From Leidyana gryllorum EB-2025a (Eukaryota; Apicomplexa): a DNA stretch of 64,000 nt. Every line of letters begins with the position of its first letter. Within the stretch, counting starts at the first letter, position 1. Below the pieces are notes generated by a model. That model ran no database searches and was not told the origin of the DNA. It saw only the letters and a list, made by a program, of their open reading frames with translations. The translations under genes and the position numbers were made by a program. The DNA is taken from contig JBLWGC010000217.1 of assembly GCA_048772705.1 (NCBI GenBank), forward strand, positions 26,455 through 90,454. The letters are read 5' to 3'. This document shows positions 30,394-39,373 of the stretch, in pieces.

Positions 30394-30465
30394 AGGTCGC
30401 GCCGGGAATCGAACCCAGATCGGGAGATTCAGAGTCCCCAGTGCTAACCACTACACCACGCAACC
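30394..30465 (-). tRNA. tRNA-Gln (CTG)
   Basis: Loop CTCTGAA; stem GGGGA/TCTCC has one G-T. Confidence 0.92.
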
Positions 30466-30566
30466 CATTCACTCCTTCACAAAAAGAGTTGGTAGAGCCT
30501 CCGGACTAGCCCTCAACCGGACACATGCAACACGCGCATCTCTACTAACCTCTGAGATATTGGAAC

Positions 30567-30636
30567 TGGCTCTTGTACTTTAGTCGGCAGAACGTGTGGT
30601 TGTAAAATACAAACTCGGAGATCCGGTCTCTGAGGC
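30567..30636 (+). pseudogene. tRNA-Asn pseudogene
   Basis: Loop TTGTAAA; T-arm eroded as at 7718. Confidence 0.6.
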
Positions 30637-30650
30637 AACCTTCACACATA

Positions 30651-30729
30651 CTGCGGTGCCCAAGTCTATCCAAGGGCTACAGGCACCATTAAAGCTCTCA
30701 ACTCTGTAGTCAAATAGCGCCAGTTGCAG
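30651..30729 (+). ncRNA. Recurrent structured spacer element
   Basis: Same order Asn-pseudogene, element, Ala as at 7.8 kb. Confidence 0.4.
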
Positions 30730-30741
30730 CACTACAAAGTT

Positions 30742-30814
30742 TGGACGACCTGGACATTGATTCCAGTACCTCTCGCACGCTAAGCGAGCGCTTCACCATT
30801 TGAGCTAGTCCCCC
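30742..30814 (-). tRNA. tRNA-Ala (AGC), mildly decayed
   Basis: Loop TTAGCGT; acceptor GGGGGAC and T-loop ATCAATG changed. Confidence 0.75.
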
Positions 30815-30903
30815 GCTGTGCAGACCCCGTCGCATTTTGTTGATTCTCAACATAGTATGACCACTCTCGCGACTGTGCTCACCGGGTTGCACGACCGACA
30901 GGC

Positions 30904-30975
30904 GGCTGTTTGGTCTAGTGGTATGATCCTTCCTTAGGGTGGAAGGAGTCCTGGGTTCAATTCCCAGAACAGCCC
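30904..30975 (+). tRNA. tRNA-Pro (AGG)
   Basis: Loop TTAGGGT; T-loop TTCAATT (G57A). Confidence 0.9.
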
Positions 30976-31108
30976 TCTTGGTTGTCGGTTGACCCGATGG
31001 GATAAGCAGTTTTAGAAGTAACACAGCCACCTCGTTGCCACTTCGGCACTCAAGGCAATTAACATCTCAAGAATCGCATTCCGGCTCCTTCTTCCATCTT
31101 GCAGACTA

Positions 31109-31180
31109 AGCAGTGTAGCTCAGTGGAAGAGTGTTGGGCTCATAACCCAAAGGTCCGTCGATGGAAACGACGCACTGCTA
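31109..31180 (+). tRNA. tRNA-Met (CAT), initiator
   Basis: T-loop ATGGAAA carries a C56G change. Confidence 0.88.
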
Positions 31181-31229
31181 AGTGTGCGCAGGAGGGAAAC
31201 AGCTATAGGATTGATTGGGTCGTGACCAA

Positions 31230-31301
31230 AGCCTTCTGCCGGAATCGAACCGGCGACCTTTCGCTTACTAAGCGAATGCTCTACCCCTAAGCTAAGAAGG
31301 C
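31230..31301 (-). tRNA. tRNA-Thr (AGT)
   Basis: Loop TTAGTAA; one D-arm change (GGGTAGAG). Confidence 0.93.
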
Positions 31302-31377
31302 AATGCAAGCCAAAGATCACGAGTCAGTCACTATTGACGGAGGTTACTGGAGCACTTTGCTCGAATGGTCCAGTGAC

Positions 31378-31450
31378 TTCCACTGCCGGGACTTGAACCC
31401 GGATCGTGCGGGTGAAAGCCGCATATCCTAGCCACTTAGACTACAGTGGA
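31378..31450 (-). tRNA. tRNA-Glu (TTC)
   Basis: Consensus, loop CTTTCAC. Confidence 0.95.
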
Positions 31451-31625
31451 CGAGTGGTTGAGTTGGGGCTTCGGCCGAGAGCCGTACCGTCTTGGAAAAT
31501 ATGGATATGGAATGTCGGCGTGATCAAGTGAGTGGATCTCTGATACAGATTCGGACTTAGTAACCAATTCCATTTGTATTGATCGTGGAATCTTGGGCCT
31601 CCCCAGGTACAGGGCGAGCTTCCTT

Positions 31626-31688
31626 GCCGCGCCAGCTCCGTCGGTAGAGCGCAAGACTTTCAATGGAGAGACGGCGGGTTCGGGCAGC
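31626..31688 (+). pseudogene. tRNA-Lys pseudogene, recurrent family
   Basis: Near copy of 19680. Confidence 0.65.
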
Positions 31689-31760
31689 GCGAGCAGTCCG
31701 AGTCAAGCTTGCTGAACCGTATGTGAAGCCACTGTCTGCGGAATGCCGAGTTCGGCGATT

Positions 31761-31842
31761 GGCAACTTGCCCGAGTGGTTAAGGGGGTAGACTAGAAATC
31801 TACTGGGCCTGGCCCGCGCTGGTTCAAATCCAGCAGTTGTCG
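31761..31842 (+). tRNA. tRNA-Ser (AGA)
   Basis: Consensus, loop CTAGAAA. Confidence 0.95.
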
Positions 31843-31911
31843 TGCGATGTGGTTGGAGAGGTAAACACCAACTGACACATGAATTTCTGGAAAAAACAAC
31901 AATGTGTCCTC

Positions 31912-31982
31912 TGCATCTGCCGGGAATCGAACCCGGGTCGTCTCGATGGCAACGAGACATTCTACCACTAGACCACAGATGC
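31912..31982 (-). tRNA. tRNA-Gly (GCC)
   Basis: Consensus, loop TTGCCAT. Confidence 0.95.
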
Positions 31983-32037
31983 GTGACACCTCCATTCCTG
32001 ACCACCAAGTAATGAGTCTGGAGCGGGGGATGGTTTT

Positions 32038-32107
32038 GGGCCTATGGCCAACGTACCGCGTCTGACTCCAGATCAGAAGGTTGGGTTTTCGAATCACTAT
32101 GGGCTCA
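32038..32107 (+). pseudogene. tRNA-Trp pseudogene (CCA)
   Basis: Anticodon arm intact; D-arm shortened to GGCCAACGTACCG. Mirror relative at 60397. Confidence 0.75.
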
Positions 32108-32144
32108 ATCAGACTCTTTTGTTTTTCCCGTGTCAGGCTCAACC

Positions 32145-32224
32145 TGACAAGAGTGGGATTCGAACATACGCCCTTTCGGACTGCGGCCTTAACACAGCGC
32201 CTTAGACCACTCGGCCATCTTGCC
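32145..32224 (-). tRNA. tRNA-Leu (AAG)
   Basis: Loop TTAAGGC; T-stem GTATG loses one pair. Confidence 0.87.
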
Positions 32225-32319
32225 GAAGTGTTCTTGGCTCTCCACTTTACACGTTTTCTGTTCGTGAAGTCTCGAGAAGGGAGGACTTTTGGGGTTGAAG
32301 GCCGGTGTGTTTGTGAGCC

Positions 32320-32391
32320 ACCGAGATAGTATGGTGGTTAGTATTTCCGCCTGTCACGCGGAAGACCCGGGTTCGATTCCCGGTCTCGGAG
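32320..32391 (+). tRNA. tRNA-Asp (GTC)
   Basis: Acceptor ACCGAGA mismatched at pair 1; loop CTGTCAC. Normal-anticodon sister of 17139. Confidence 0.9.
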
Positions 32392-32443
32392 ATAGATAGT
32401 CTTCCGCTCTAGATTCCGTGATGCTTGCCTGAACGATGCGTGT

Positions 32444-32512
32444 TACAGCCACCGAGGATTGAACTCGGGACCTTCTGCGTGTTAAGCAGACGTCGTGACC
32501 GCTAGATGGCTG
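32444..32512 (-). pseudogene. tRNA-Val pseudogene (AAC)
   Basis: Three-base gap at the acceptor/D junction; loop TTAACAC intact. Confidence 0.75.
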
Positions 32513-32663
32513 CACGGAGCTTCCGCACTGCCGAAGGGGCGTGTGTCTCTGGAAACGCGTATCCGATGAGCCTGGTTCATATGTACCGGCCTGTACCGGC
32601 CTAAGTTGGATGGCCTGGAGTAGTTAAGACCCTTCGTTCTGTATTCAGGAATGGAGGTGTCGC

Positions 32664-32733
32664 GCATCTGTGGTTTAGTGGTAGACTGTGTCGTTGCCGC
32701 CTAGACGACCCAGGTTCGATTCCCGCAGTTGCA
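32664..32733 (+). tRNA. tRNA-Gly (GCC), decayed
   Basis: Loop TTGCCGC; one T-stem base missing. Confidence 0.68.
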
Positions 32734-32812
32734 GAGAAGATGGCAGATGGTTGATTGAGGCACCATTCTGGGGTTTCAGGCTTGCTGTCTGCCCCTCCAA
32801 TCACATCTCGCC

Positions 32813-32894
32813 CGACAACTGCTGGATTTGAACCAGCGCGGGTCAGGCCCAGTAAATTTCAAGTCTACCCCCTTAACCACTCGGGCAAGTTGCC
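32813..32894 (-). tRNA. tRNA-Ser (TGA)
   Basis: Loop CTTGAAA; stem GTAGA/TTTAC, one G-T pair. Confidence 0.92.
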
Positions 32895-33010
32895 ACCTAT
32901 CGGACTTGGCATCCCGCAGACAGTGGCTTCACGTACGGTTCAGCAAGCTTGACTCATCCCCTGTCTCAAATAAGATAACCAGTCTTTCGAACTCCGCCTG
33001 CCACGTCACT

Positions 33011-33066
33011 CGACAGCTGCTAGATTCGAACCAGCGGGGCCAGGCGATACTGACGACTCAGGCGTT
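33011..33066 (-). pseudogene. tRNA-Ser pseudogene fragment
   Basis: As at 6208. Confidence 0.6.
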
Positions 33067-33090
33067 TGAGACAGTGAGGCTGTGGGTTGT

Positions 33091-33163
33091 GCGGTGGTGG
33101 CGCAATGGATAGCGTGTTGCCCTCCGGATGCAAAGGTTGTGGGTTCGAGTCCCGCCCACCGTT
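33091..33163 (+). tRNA. tRNA-Arg (CCG)
   Basis: Loop CTCCGGA; acceptor GCGGTGG/CCACCGT fully paired; stem TTGCC/TGCAA has one mismatch. Confidence 0.9.
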
Positions 33164-33320
33164 CTCGTGGTCTCGCTCAACAGTGGAATCGAGAAGAGTG
33201 GCTGCCATTCGGAGCCATGCAGACTTGCGCCATCCAAACTCAAGTTCGGCACCGCGGGCCACCACCCGATCTGTGCACTCTACCCTTTGAGCTAGCGGTC
33301 TCCAACTTCGAGGAGCTATT

Positions 33321-33442
33321 GCATGCCGTGCTTGATGAGTGGACGATTGCCCATTGAAAATCTGCGGAACGCTGCTGGCATGCATGCCGTGCTTGATGAG
33401 TGGACGATTGCCCATTGAAAATCTGCGGAACGCTGCTGGCAA
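33321..33442. repeat. 61-bp tandem duplication
   Basis: Two head-to-tail copies (33,321-33,381 and 33,382-33,442) of GCATGCCGTGCTTGATGAG-type sequence, single copy at 6,948-7,008. The rest of 33,164-33,491 holds a decayed Ala 5' piece (about 33,270-33,300). Confidence 0.9.
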
Positions 33443-33491
33443 GCTCGAGTCGCACGGCTGCTAGGGATGACACCAAATGTCACAACCTCTC

Positions 33492-33564
33492 TGCCTCGGC
33501 CGTGGATCGAAGACGGGACTTTCAGATCTTCAGTCTGGCGCTTTCCCAACTGAGCTACCGAGGC
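33492..33564 (-). tRNA. tRNA-Phe (GAA)
   Basis: Loop CTGAAGA; T-stem CGTCTTCG and D-loop GGGAAAG differ. Confidence 0.87.
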
Positions 33565-33651
33565 GGTAGGTAGTCACGGGAGGCGGTGAAAATAAGCACT
33601 TATCGCGGCCGTATGTGGGGCCACTCCTCGCCGCATGCCGGAATCGACAGT

Positions 33652-33723
33652 TGTCAACTTGCCCGAGTAGGGAAGGGGGGATTTCAACTGGGCCTGGGCC
33701 GCGCTGGTGCAGATCCAGCAGTG
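33652..33723 (+). pseudogene. tRNA-Ser pseudogene, anticodon arm deleted
   Basis: Variable and T-arm regions remain around the gap. Confidence 0.7.
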
Positions 33724-33804
33724 ACACCAACTCACGCATGAATTCTGTGGTGGAAATGATGCTATTCCCAGCATCAAACCCTCATATGGATCGAGACAGC
33801 GAAT

Positions 33805-33876
33805 GCCTTCTTAGCTTAGGGGCAGAGCATTCGCTTAGTAAGCGAAAGGTCGCCGGTTCGATTCCGGCAGAAGGCT
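33805..33876 (+). tRNA. tRNA-Thr (AGT)
   Basis: Consensus, loop TTAGTAA. Confidence 0.95.
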
Positions 33877-33925
33877 TTGCTCGCGAGGCAATCAATTCTA
33901 TAACGGTTCCCCTTCTGCGCACACT

Positions 33926-33996
33926 TAGCAGTGCGTCTTTTCGATCGACGGACTTTTGGATTATGAGCTCAACACTTTTCACTGAGCTACAGTGCT
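33926..33996 (-). pseudogene. Initiator tRNA-Met pseudogene
   Basis: CTCATAA loop kept; stem and acceptor (AGCACTG) mismatched. Confidence 0.7.
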
Positions 33997-34136
33997 CAGT
34001 CTGCAACATGGAAGAAATAGCCTAAATGCAATTCTCGGGATGTTAGTTGCCCTGACTGCCCTACCGAAGTGGGCTAATGAAATGCTGTGTTGGTTCTGAG
34101 GGCAACTTGTCCGGTCGGGTCAACCGACGACCAAGA

Positions 34137-34200
34137 GGGCTGTTCTGGGAATCGAACCCAGGACTCCTTCCACCCCAAGGAAGGATCCAGAACAACAGCC
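34137..34200 (-). pseudogene. tRNA-Pro pseudogene (GGG loop)
   Basis: D-arm deleted (GTTGTTCTGGATCC); loop TTGGGGT. Confidence 0.7.
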
Positions 34201-34286
34201 GAATACTTGGGTGCATACAACCGGATATACAAATGGAGATTCGAATCTACTGTGGCCTTTTCCAGCTTTTTTGGGATGATCGCCGC

Positions 34287-34370
34287 TGCACAGAATGGGA
34301 TTCCAACCCATGCAGACTTGCGCCTACCAGAACTTGAGTCTGGCCCCTTAGACCACTCGGGCATCTGTGC
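34287..34370 (-). tRNA. tRNA-Leu (CAA)
   Basis: Reads UUG. Class II, 84 nt: acceptor GCACAGA/TCTGTGC, stem CCAGA/TCTGG with loop CTCAAGT, variable arm TAGGCGCAAGTCTGCA. T-loop TTGGAAT (C56G) here; copies at 49339 and 57605 have the normal loop. Confidence 0.88.
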
Positions 34371-34429
34371 ATTACTTGCCTTCTGAGTTCCAAAGTGTTA
34401 ATGGCTTCCGTTGCGACCGCCAATGTCGT

Positions 34430-34440
34430 TCTGGCTGCGG
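34430..34440. other. Empty site of the 602-bp insertion
   Basis: Sequence flanking 57,754-58,355 is continuous here (GTCGTTCTGGCTGCGGTGTG), carrying a single, slightly changed copy of the element's flanking repeat. Confidence 0.75.
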
Positions 34441-34467
34441 TGTGCCGCCCCAAAGTACTCTCACGCC

Positions 34468-34545
34468 CCGGGGTGCTTAGATGGTAACGTATCTGACTGT
34501 AGTGGTGGCATCAGATATTCCACGAGTAAATTCCGTCCCACCCGA
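34468..34545 (+). pseudogene. tRNA-Tyr pseudogene (GTA)
   Basis: CTGACTGTAGTGGTGGCATCAG retains anticodon and intron; the T-arm is broken (CACGAGTAAATTCCG). Sister copy at 58393. Confidence 0.7.
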
Positions 34546-34641
34546 AGTTGAGGAGTGGACTTCTTGCAACGCAGTTCGTCTGACGCTCCTGTTCCATCCC
34601 ATCCTGATCGATGCTTCGCCACCTCCACAGCCTCGCTCAAA

Positions 34642-34714
34642 GTCCGAGTCGTCTAGTGGGTTAGGACAGCACGTTGTGGCCGTGCAAACCCAGGCTCGAT
34701 TCCTGGCTCGGACA
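34642..34714 (+). tRNA. tRNA-His (GTG)
   Basis: Loop TTGTGGC; one extra G in the D-loop. Confidence 0.87.
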
Positions 34715-34801
34715 GTATGTCTCCGGTGTCTCGGATGGAAACTCTTGCCCAGTCGACAACGCTTGATCGCGACACACTCTCATTTAACGCCCCCGTTGAT
34801 T

Positions 34802-34874
34802 GGGAGTATGGCCCAATGGATGTGGCATCGGTCCACGGAAGTGGGGATTGTGTGCTCGAGTCCCAGTAGCGTCT
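34802..34874 (+). pseudogene. tRNA-Arg pseudogene (ACG)
   Basis: Loop CCACGGA has C33; T-arm TGTGCTCGAG. Confidence 0.65.
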
Positions 34875-34920
34875 GGCCGAGTGGTCGGGTTTTATGATGC
34901 AACTCAGATTTTGTCTCAGC

Positions 34921-34989
34921 TGGGCAGACTTCACTCGGGATCGTACGAGTGAGAGCCGCATATCTTAGCCGACCTTGGAGAGACGTGGA
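34921..34989 (-). pseudogene. tRNA-Glu pseudogene (CTC)
   Basis: Least eroded member of the decayed Glu family: loop CTCTCAC and D-arm legible. Confidence 0.65.
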
Positions 34990-35010
34990 GTGAGTCAACA
35001 ATTGTAAGAC

Positions 35011-35082
35011 GGGCTGTTCTGGGAATCGAACCCAGGACTCCTTTCACCCTTAGGAAGGAACATACCACTAGACCAGACAGCG
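35011..35082 (-). tRNA. tRNA-Pro (AGG), decayed
   Basis: Loop TAAGGGT (A33) and acceptor CGCTGTC changed. Confidence 0.65.
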
Positions 35083-35163
35083 GAATGGGAAGGGGGATAC
35101 AACCGGCTACGTACAGGCGTAAACTCGAAGTGATGGCTAAATCCGCCCTGGAATGATTACCAT

Positions 35164-35246
35164 TGCACAGAATGGGTTCCGCAGCGATGCAGACTTGCGC
35201 CCACCAGAATGCCCTAGTGGGTAAGGCGCTGTCTTCAGACCCCACT
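35164..35246. pseudogene. Two fused Leu tRNA fragments
   Basis: Inverted counterpart of 5907-5989: Leu-CAA 3' half on minus, Leu-CAG 5' half on plus. Confidence 0.65.
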
Positions 35247-35331
35247 CACATGGTCGTTAGTATCTTTCTCCCGCCTTTAAGTTCACTGGCTACCCGAAGA
35301 AACCCCAGACTAATTATTTCGATGCTGCATT

Positions 35332-35412
35332 GCGAGAATGCCCGAGAGGTTAAGGGGGTGGCCTTAAGATCCACTGGTTAATTCCGCGTGGGTTCGAACC
35401 CCACTTCTCGCA
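35332..35412 (+). tRNA. tRNA-Leu (TAA)
   Basis: Identical form to 5757, loop CTTAAGA. Confidence 0.9.
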
Positions 35413-35454
35413 TAAGGAGTCGAGTGTCGCTGGGAGAAAGGGTCGGCTACCGGC

Positions 35455-35500
35455 CGGATTCGCCGTAGTCAGATGCTGTACCAAGTGAGCGAACCCCCGT
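35455..35500 (-). pseudogene. tRNA-Tyr 5' fragment
   Basis: GGGGGTTCGCTCACTTGGTA and the anticodon stem remain. 35.4-36.06 kb is the most eroded stretch of the window. Confidence 0.55.
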
Positions 35501-35547
35501 CGTGTGACCCTTGTACATCGAAGTTTGCTCCCGAACAGCCTCTATGA

Positions 35548-35580
35548 GCACCGCTTGCGGTGCTGCAACCCGCGACTGCA
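35548..35580 (-). pseudogene. tRNA-Lys 3' fragment
   Basis: TTGCAGTCGCGGGTTGCAGC plus acceptor remnant. Confidence 0.5.
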
Positions 35581-35720
35581 ACACGCGAAGAGGCTATCGC
35601 TATCTATCCAATTCGCCATGTGGGCGGGCAGCATTTCAACAACCTTGGCCAGACATGATTGATCCTCGGTGGCTGGAGCTCGCAAGACAGAGCACCGAAC
35701 GAAGTCTATAGCGAGCTGTG

Positions 35721-35780
35721 CTGTAAGACCGGCAATCGTACACAGGTGTTCCGCGTGACGGGCGGAAATACTAAAGACTT
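35721..35780 (-). pseudogene. tRNA-Asp pseudogene
   Basis: Loop CCGTCAC, T-loop ACGATTG; 5' acceptor missing. Confidence 0.6.
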
Positions 35781-35854
35781 TGGTGGACCTGCCCAATGAC
35801 TTGCATGGCTCCACCCTAAGGCAGATGGACTGTAACTAAGTTTCGCGTTTCCTT

Positions 35855-35927
35855 GTCGTCCTAGCTCTGTCGGTAGAGCGCAAGCCTCCTAATCTTGCAG
35901 TCGTAGATTGAAGTCCCGTGGGCGGTG
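35855..35927 (+). pseudogene. Lys-type tRNA with CCT anticodon, decayed
   Basis: Lys acceptor and D-arm; loop CTCCTAA would give CCT (Arg). Stem has one mismatch and T-loop is TTGAAGT. Confidence 0.6.
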
Positions 35928-35987
35928 CGGACCAATGAGTCGGGAGTAAGAATGCAGTATGTTGCCTACAAGCCCACCCAGCTGCAT

Positions 35988-36060
35988 TTCCGCTGCCGGG
36001 ACTCGAACCGGGATGGTGCGGGTAGGAGCCGCATATACTGACCACCTACACTAAAGGGGA
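35988..36060 (-). pseudogene. tRNA-Glu pseudogene
   Basis: Loop CTCCTAC, acceptor TCCCCTT; widespread single changes. Confidence 0.6.
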
Positions 36061-36108
36061 CGGGTCACCACAGTTGCACTGTTACTGACCTCTGAAACAT
36101 TGTCGCTG

Positions 36109-36181
36109 GGTCTTGTAGCTCGGTCGGCAGAGCGTGTGGCTGTTAACCACAAACCCGCCGGTTCGAAACCTGCCAGGACCG
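36109..36181 (+). tRNA. tRNA-Asn (GTT)
   Basis: Identical to 25987. Confidence 0.92.
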
Positions 36182-36299
36182 GTTTTAGAGGCACCCTAGA
36201 CACTGACTGCGCTGCTCTCCCAATGGCACTTGTGGTCTGCGACCCTTCAAAGATGTAAGGTTGGGTTTGGCTCCCGCCACGTACAGCCGTAGCGTACTT

Positions 36300-36375
36300 T
36301 GGACGACCTGGGCGGCATCGATCCCAGTACCTCTCGCATGCTAAGCGAGCGCTCTACCATTTGAGCTAGTCGCCC
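36300..36375 (-). tRNA. tRNA-Ala (AGC), T-loop insertion
   Basis: Loop TTAGCAT; three extra bases (GCC) enlarge the T-loop compared with 26178, disrupting the B-box. Confidence 0.75.
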
Positions 36376-36458
36376 ATTGAGCAAACCCCAGTACATCCAG
36401 TTCTTTTTTACATGGTATGACCAGTCTCTCCACTTTGCACAAACGAAGCCACGCAGGA

Positions 36459-36531
36459 AACGGCTGGAGGGACCCGAATCCTCAACCTTCGCCTTAGGAG
36501 GGCAACGCGCTATGCATTGCGGCACAACCGC
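36459..36531 (-). tRNA. tRNA-Arg (CCT)
   Basis: Loop CTCCTAA; T-stem GAGGA/CCCTC is one pair better than 26334. Confidence 0.68.
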
Positions 36532-36612
36532 ATTCGCAACCCATCCACCGAGCTGCCCCAAGGTGTCTCCTCTTACACCTAACTAGTATCGAGATGACCG
36601 AAGCTTGTCTAT

Positions 36613-36685
36613 GGTGCGGTGGCCTAATGGATAGGGCATCGGTCTTCGGAACCGGGAGTTGTGGGTTCGAGTCCCATCCGCATCA
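36613..36685 (+). tRNA. tRNA-Arg (TCG)
   Basis: Identical to 26488. Confidence 0.93.
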
Positions 36686-36788
36686 TAGCCTCTCACGCGA
36701 AAGACGTTCCGCAAGCTTGCTTGCCGCGCATGTCGAGTTGGAGTGCTCGTGATATGATTTTCCTTCCCTTGGAGAGTGCCTCTGAAAC

Positions 36789-36861
36789 CGGTCCTGGCAG
36801 GTTTCGAACCTGCGACTTTGTGGTTAACAGCCACACGCTCTGCCGACTGAGCTACAAGACC
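36789..36861 (-). tRNA. tRNA-Asn (GTT)
   Basis: Consensus; undamaged sister of 26682. Confidence 0.95.
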
Positions 36862-36979
36862 CAGCTACAATGTTTCAGAGGTTAGTATAGAGATCCTCCC
36901 TTATTCTAGCGCAGGATTCTGCAATCACGTCTTGTCAAGAGGGTACGGCTCTCGGCTAAAGCTGCAGCTGAGGGAGTTG

Positions 36980-37052
36980 TCCACTGTAGTCTAAGTGGCT
37001 AGGATATGTGGCTTTCACCCGCACGATCCGGGTTCAAGTCCCGGCAGTGGAA
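36980..37052 (+). tRNA. tRNA-Glu (TTC)
   Basis: Identical to 26920. Confidence 0.94.
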
Positions 37053-37086
37053 ATCCAGCTGAGTGTGCTTGCAGGCAACAGATCCA

Positions 37087-37159
37087 CACCGCCCGCGGGG
37101 CTCGAACCCGCGACTGCAAGATTAAAAGTCTTGCGCTCTACCGACTGAGCTAGGGCGGC
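37087..37159 (-). tRNA. tRNA-Lys (TTT)
   Basis: Consensus, loop CTTTTAA. Confidence 0.95.
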
Positions 37160-37286
37160 AAGGAAGCTCTAAACTTAGTTACACCCTCTTTGCCGTTGGG
37201 TGGAGCAGTGGAAGGATTGACTGGTGGAACAATGTGCTCAGTAACTGCCGTCAATAGTGACTGATGCGTGATTACCAGCTGATATT

Positions 37287-37358
37287 GCCTTCTAAGCTTA
37301 GGGGCAGAGCATTCGCTTAGTAAGCGAAAGGTCGCCGGTTCGATTCCGGCAGAAGGCT
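37287..37358 (+). tRNA. tRNA-Thr (AGT)
   Basis: Loop TTAGTAA; TCTAAGCTTAG in the A-box. Confidence 0.93.
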
Positions 37359-37390
37359 TGACTGCATCGACTGGGCACCAGCTCCAATCA

Positions 37391-37446
37391 TCGTAGCTGA
37401 GTCTCTTAGCCACAAAGTCGCAGGTTTGGGACCTCCCAGTACCTGA
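37391..37446 (+). pseudogene. tRNA-Asn pseudogene, internal deletion
   Basis: Decayed Asn family with the D-arm and part of the anticodon arm missing. Confidence 0.6.
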
Positions 37447-37515
37447 GGCACCCACAGGGGGCCAGACCAGCTGAGACAAAATCTGAGTTGCAGCAGTTGT
37501 GAGGGGCTGGAACTG

Positions 37516-37587
37516 CTCTGAGACCGGGAATCGAACCCGGGTCTTCCGAGTGACAGGCGGAAATACTAACCACTATACTATCTCAAA
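37516..37587 (-). tRNA. tRNA-Asp (GTC)
   Basis: TTTGAGA acceptor type, loop CTGTCAC. Confidence 0.9.
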
Positions 37588-37679
37588 TGCTCTGAATACG
37601 CCGGCCTCCAACCCCAAAAGTTCTTCCATTATGATTCCAAGCACAGAAAACCCGTGGAGCGGCGAGCCAACAACATCCC

Positions 37680-37772
37680 GGCAAGATGGCCGATTTGTCT
37701 AAGGCGCTGTGCTCAGACCGCAGTCCGACAGAGCGAAGATCTGGGGTTGAGCCTTTCGAACCCCGGAGCAGT
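37680..37772 (+). pseudogene. tRNA-Leu pseudogene (CAG) with rebuilt 3' half
   Basis: D-arm also changed (CGATTTGTC). Confidence 0.7.
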
Positions 37773-37779
37773 TGGACGG

Positions 37780-37859
37780 CCGGGGGTAGCTCAGTTGGTA
37801 GAGCATCTGACTGTAGTGCTGGCATCAGATAGTCGGCGGTTCGATTCCGTCCCACCGGA
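37780..37859 (+). tRNA. tRNA-Tyr (GTA), intron-containing
   Basis: Same sequence as 2295 on the opposite strand. Confidence 0.9.
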
Positions 37860-37941
37860 AGTAGAGTGGTGATTGGCAAAGTACTAGACAGCGTTGATAG
37901 GCCAACCAGACTACTCTGGCGAGGGTTCCATCTATGTAGTT

Positions 37942-38012
37942 CGGATGGGCTGAGAATCGATCCCGGAACCTTTCGTATACCCAGCACCGTTTCATCGTCT
38001 GGGCTAGCCTCC
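37942..38012 (-). pseudogene. Ala-like tRNA pseudogene, recurrent family
   Basis: Sister of 27532. Confidence 0.6.
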
Positions 38013-38102
38013 CTCTGTGCCTACCTCATGGCATTGAGTGATACTCCACATAGTGAGACGAGTCTCTCGACTGTACCCAGCGGGTTGAACCACCGGCTAG
38101 GC

Positions 38103-38174
38103 GGCTGTTTGGTCTAGTGGTATGATCCTTCCTTAGGGTGGAAGGAGTCCTGGGTTCGATTCCCAGAACAGCCC
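38103..38174 (+). tRNA. tRNA-Pro (AGG)
   Basis: Loop TTAGGGT; the equivalent gene in copy 1 is Pro-TGG. Confidence 0.95.
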
Positions 38175-38308
38175 TCTTGGTTGTCGGTTGACCCGATGGG
38201 ATAAGCAGGTTTTAGAAGTAACACAGCCACCTCGTTACCACTTCGGCACTCAAGGCAATAAACATCTCAAAAATCGCATTTCGGCTCCCTCTTCCATGGT
38301 GCAGACTG

Positions 38309-38380
38309 AGCAGTGTAGCTCAGTGGAAGAGTGTTGGGCTCATAACCCAAAGGTCCGTCGATCGAAACGACGCACTGCTA
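38309..38380 (+). tRNA. tRNA-Met (CAT), initiator
   Basis: Consensus initiator. Confidence 0.95.
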
Positions 38381-38429
38381 AGTGTGCGCAGGAGGGAAAC
38401 AGTTATAGAATTGACTGGGTCGTGAGCAA

Positions 38430-38493
38430 AGCCTTCTGCCGGAATCGAGCTGGCGCTTACGAAGCGAACGCTCTGCCCCTAAGCTTAGAAGGC
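38430..38493 (-). pseudogene. tRNA-Thr pseudogene (CGT)
   Basis: Eight-base variable-region deletion as at 28008. Confidence 0.75.
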
Positions 38494-38569
38494 AATGTAA
38501 GTCGGAGATAACGAAGCGATGGCTACTGACGGAGATTAGTGGAGCACTTTGCTCGAGTACTTCAATGAC

Positions 38570-38642
38570 TTCCACTGCCGGGACTTGAACCCGGATCGTG
38601 CGGGTGAGAGCCGCATATCCTAGCCACTTAGACTACAGTGGA
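38570..38642 (-). tRNA. tRNA-Glu (CTC)
   Basis: Consensus, loop CTCTCAC. Confidence 0.95.
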
Positions 38643-38757
38643 CAACTCCCTCAGCCGCAGCTTTAGCCGAGAGCCGTACCCTCTTGACAAGACGTGGTTG
38701 CAATCCTGCGGTACAAAAAGGAGGATGTCTATACTAACCTGTGAACCATTGTAGCTG

Positions 38758-38830
38758 GGCCTTGTAGCTCAGTCGGCAGAGCGTGTGGCTGTTAACCACA
38801 AAGTCGCAGGTTCGAAACCCGCCAGGACCG
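38758..38830 (+). tRNA. tRNA-Asn (GTT)
   Basis: Loop CTGTTAA; GGCCTTG acceptor and CCCGCC T-stem each changed once. Confidence 0.9.
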
Positions 38831-38945
38831 GTTTCAGAGGCACACTAAACACTGACTGCGCTGCTCTCCCAATGGCACTTGTGGTCTGCGACTCTTCAAA
38901 GATGTAAGTTTGTTTGGATCCTGCGACGTGCAGCCGTATGTACTT

Positions 38946-39018
38946 TGGACGACCTGGGTATCGATCCCAGTACCTCTCGCATGCAAAGCGAGCGCTGCAC
39001 CATCTGAGCTGGCCGCCC
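38946..39018 (-). tRNA. tRNA-Ala (TGC)
   Basis: Loop TTTGCAT; D-arm GGCCAGCTC with TGCAG at the stem. Confidence 0.88.
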
Positions 39019-39078
39019 ATCCGTACAACATGGAAGACCTATTGGATGCAGTGGCTGACCGAGTGCCGATACAATGGC

Positions 39079-39158
39079 TGACAAGAGTGGGATTCGAACC
39101 CACGCCCTTTCGGACTGCGGCCTAAACACAGCGCCTTAGACCACTCGGCCATCTTGCC
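39079..39158 (-). tRNA. tRNA-Leu (TAG)
   Basis: Loop TTTAGGC; reads CUA/CUG. The only Leu-TAG seen; it differs from the AAG copies at one anticodon base, so it may be a recent switch or the array's sole source. Confidence 0.9.
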
Positions 39159-39246
39159 GCTGTGTTGGTTCGTCCCTCCACGCATTTTTTGTCCGTGAGC
39201 CGAAAAAGAAAGACTTCTGGGATTGGAGGCCGGCGTGTTCAGAGGG

Positions 39247-39318
39247 TCCGAGTTAGTATAGTGGTTAGTGTCTCCGCCTGTCACGCGGAAGACCCGGGTT
39301 CGATTCCCGGCCTCGAAA
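39247..39318 (+). tRNA. tRNA-Asp (GTC)
   Basis: Loop CTGTCAC; acceptor TCCGAGT/CCTCGAA has mismatches. Confidence 0.82.
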
Positions 39319-39373
39319 CGCAGGTGGTTTCGCTTAAGATTGTCTTTTTTGGTGCCCGCTGAAAGTTGCGAGC

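Larger units (their letters stand above)
36082..38678 (+). repeat. Direct segmental duplication, copy 2
   Basis: Counterpart of 25,960-28,255, about 10.1 kb away in the same orientation; retains the Lys-Thr-Asn segment missing there. Confidence 0.88.
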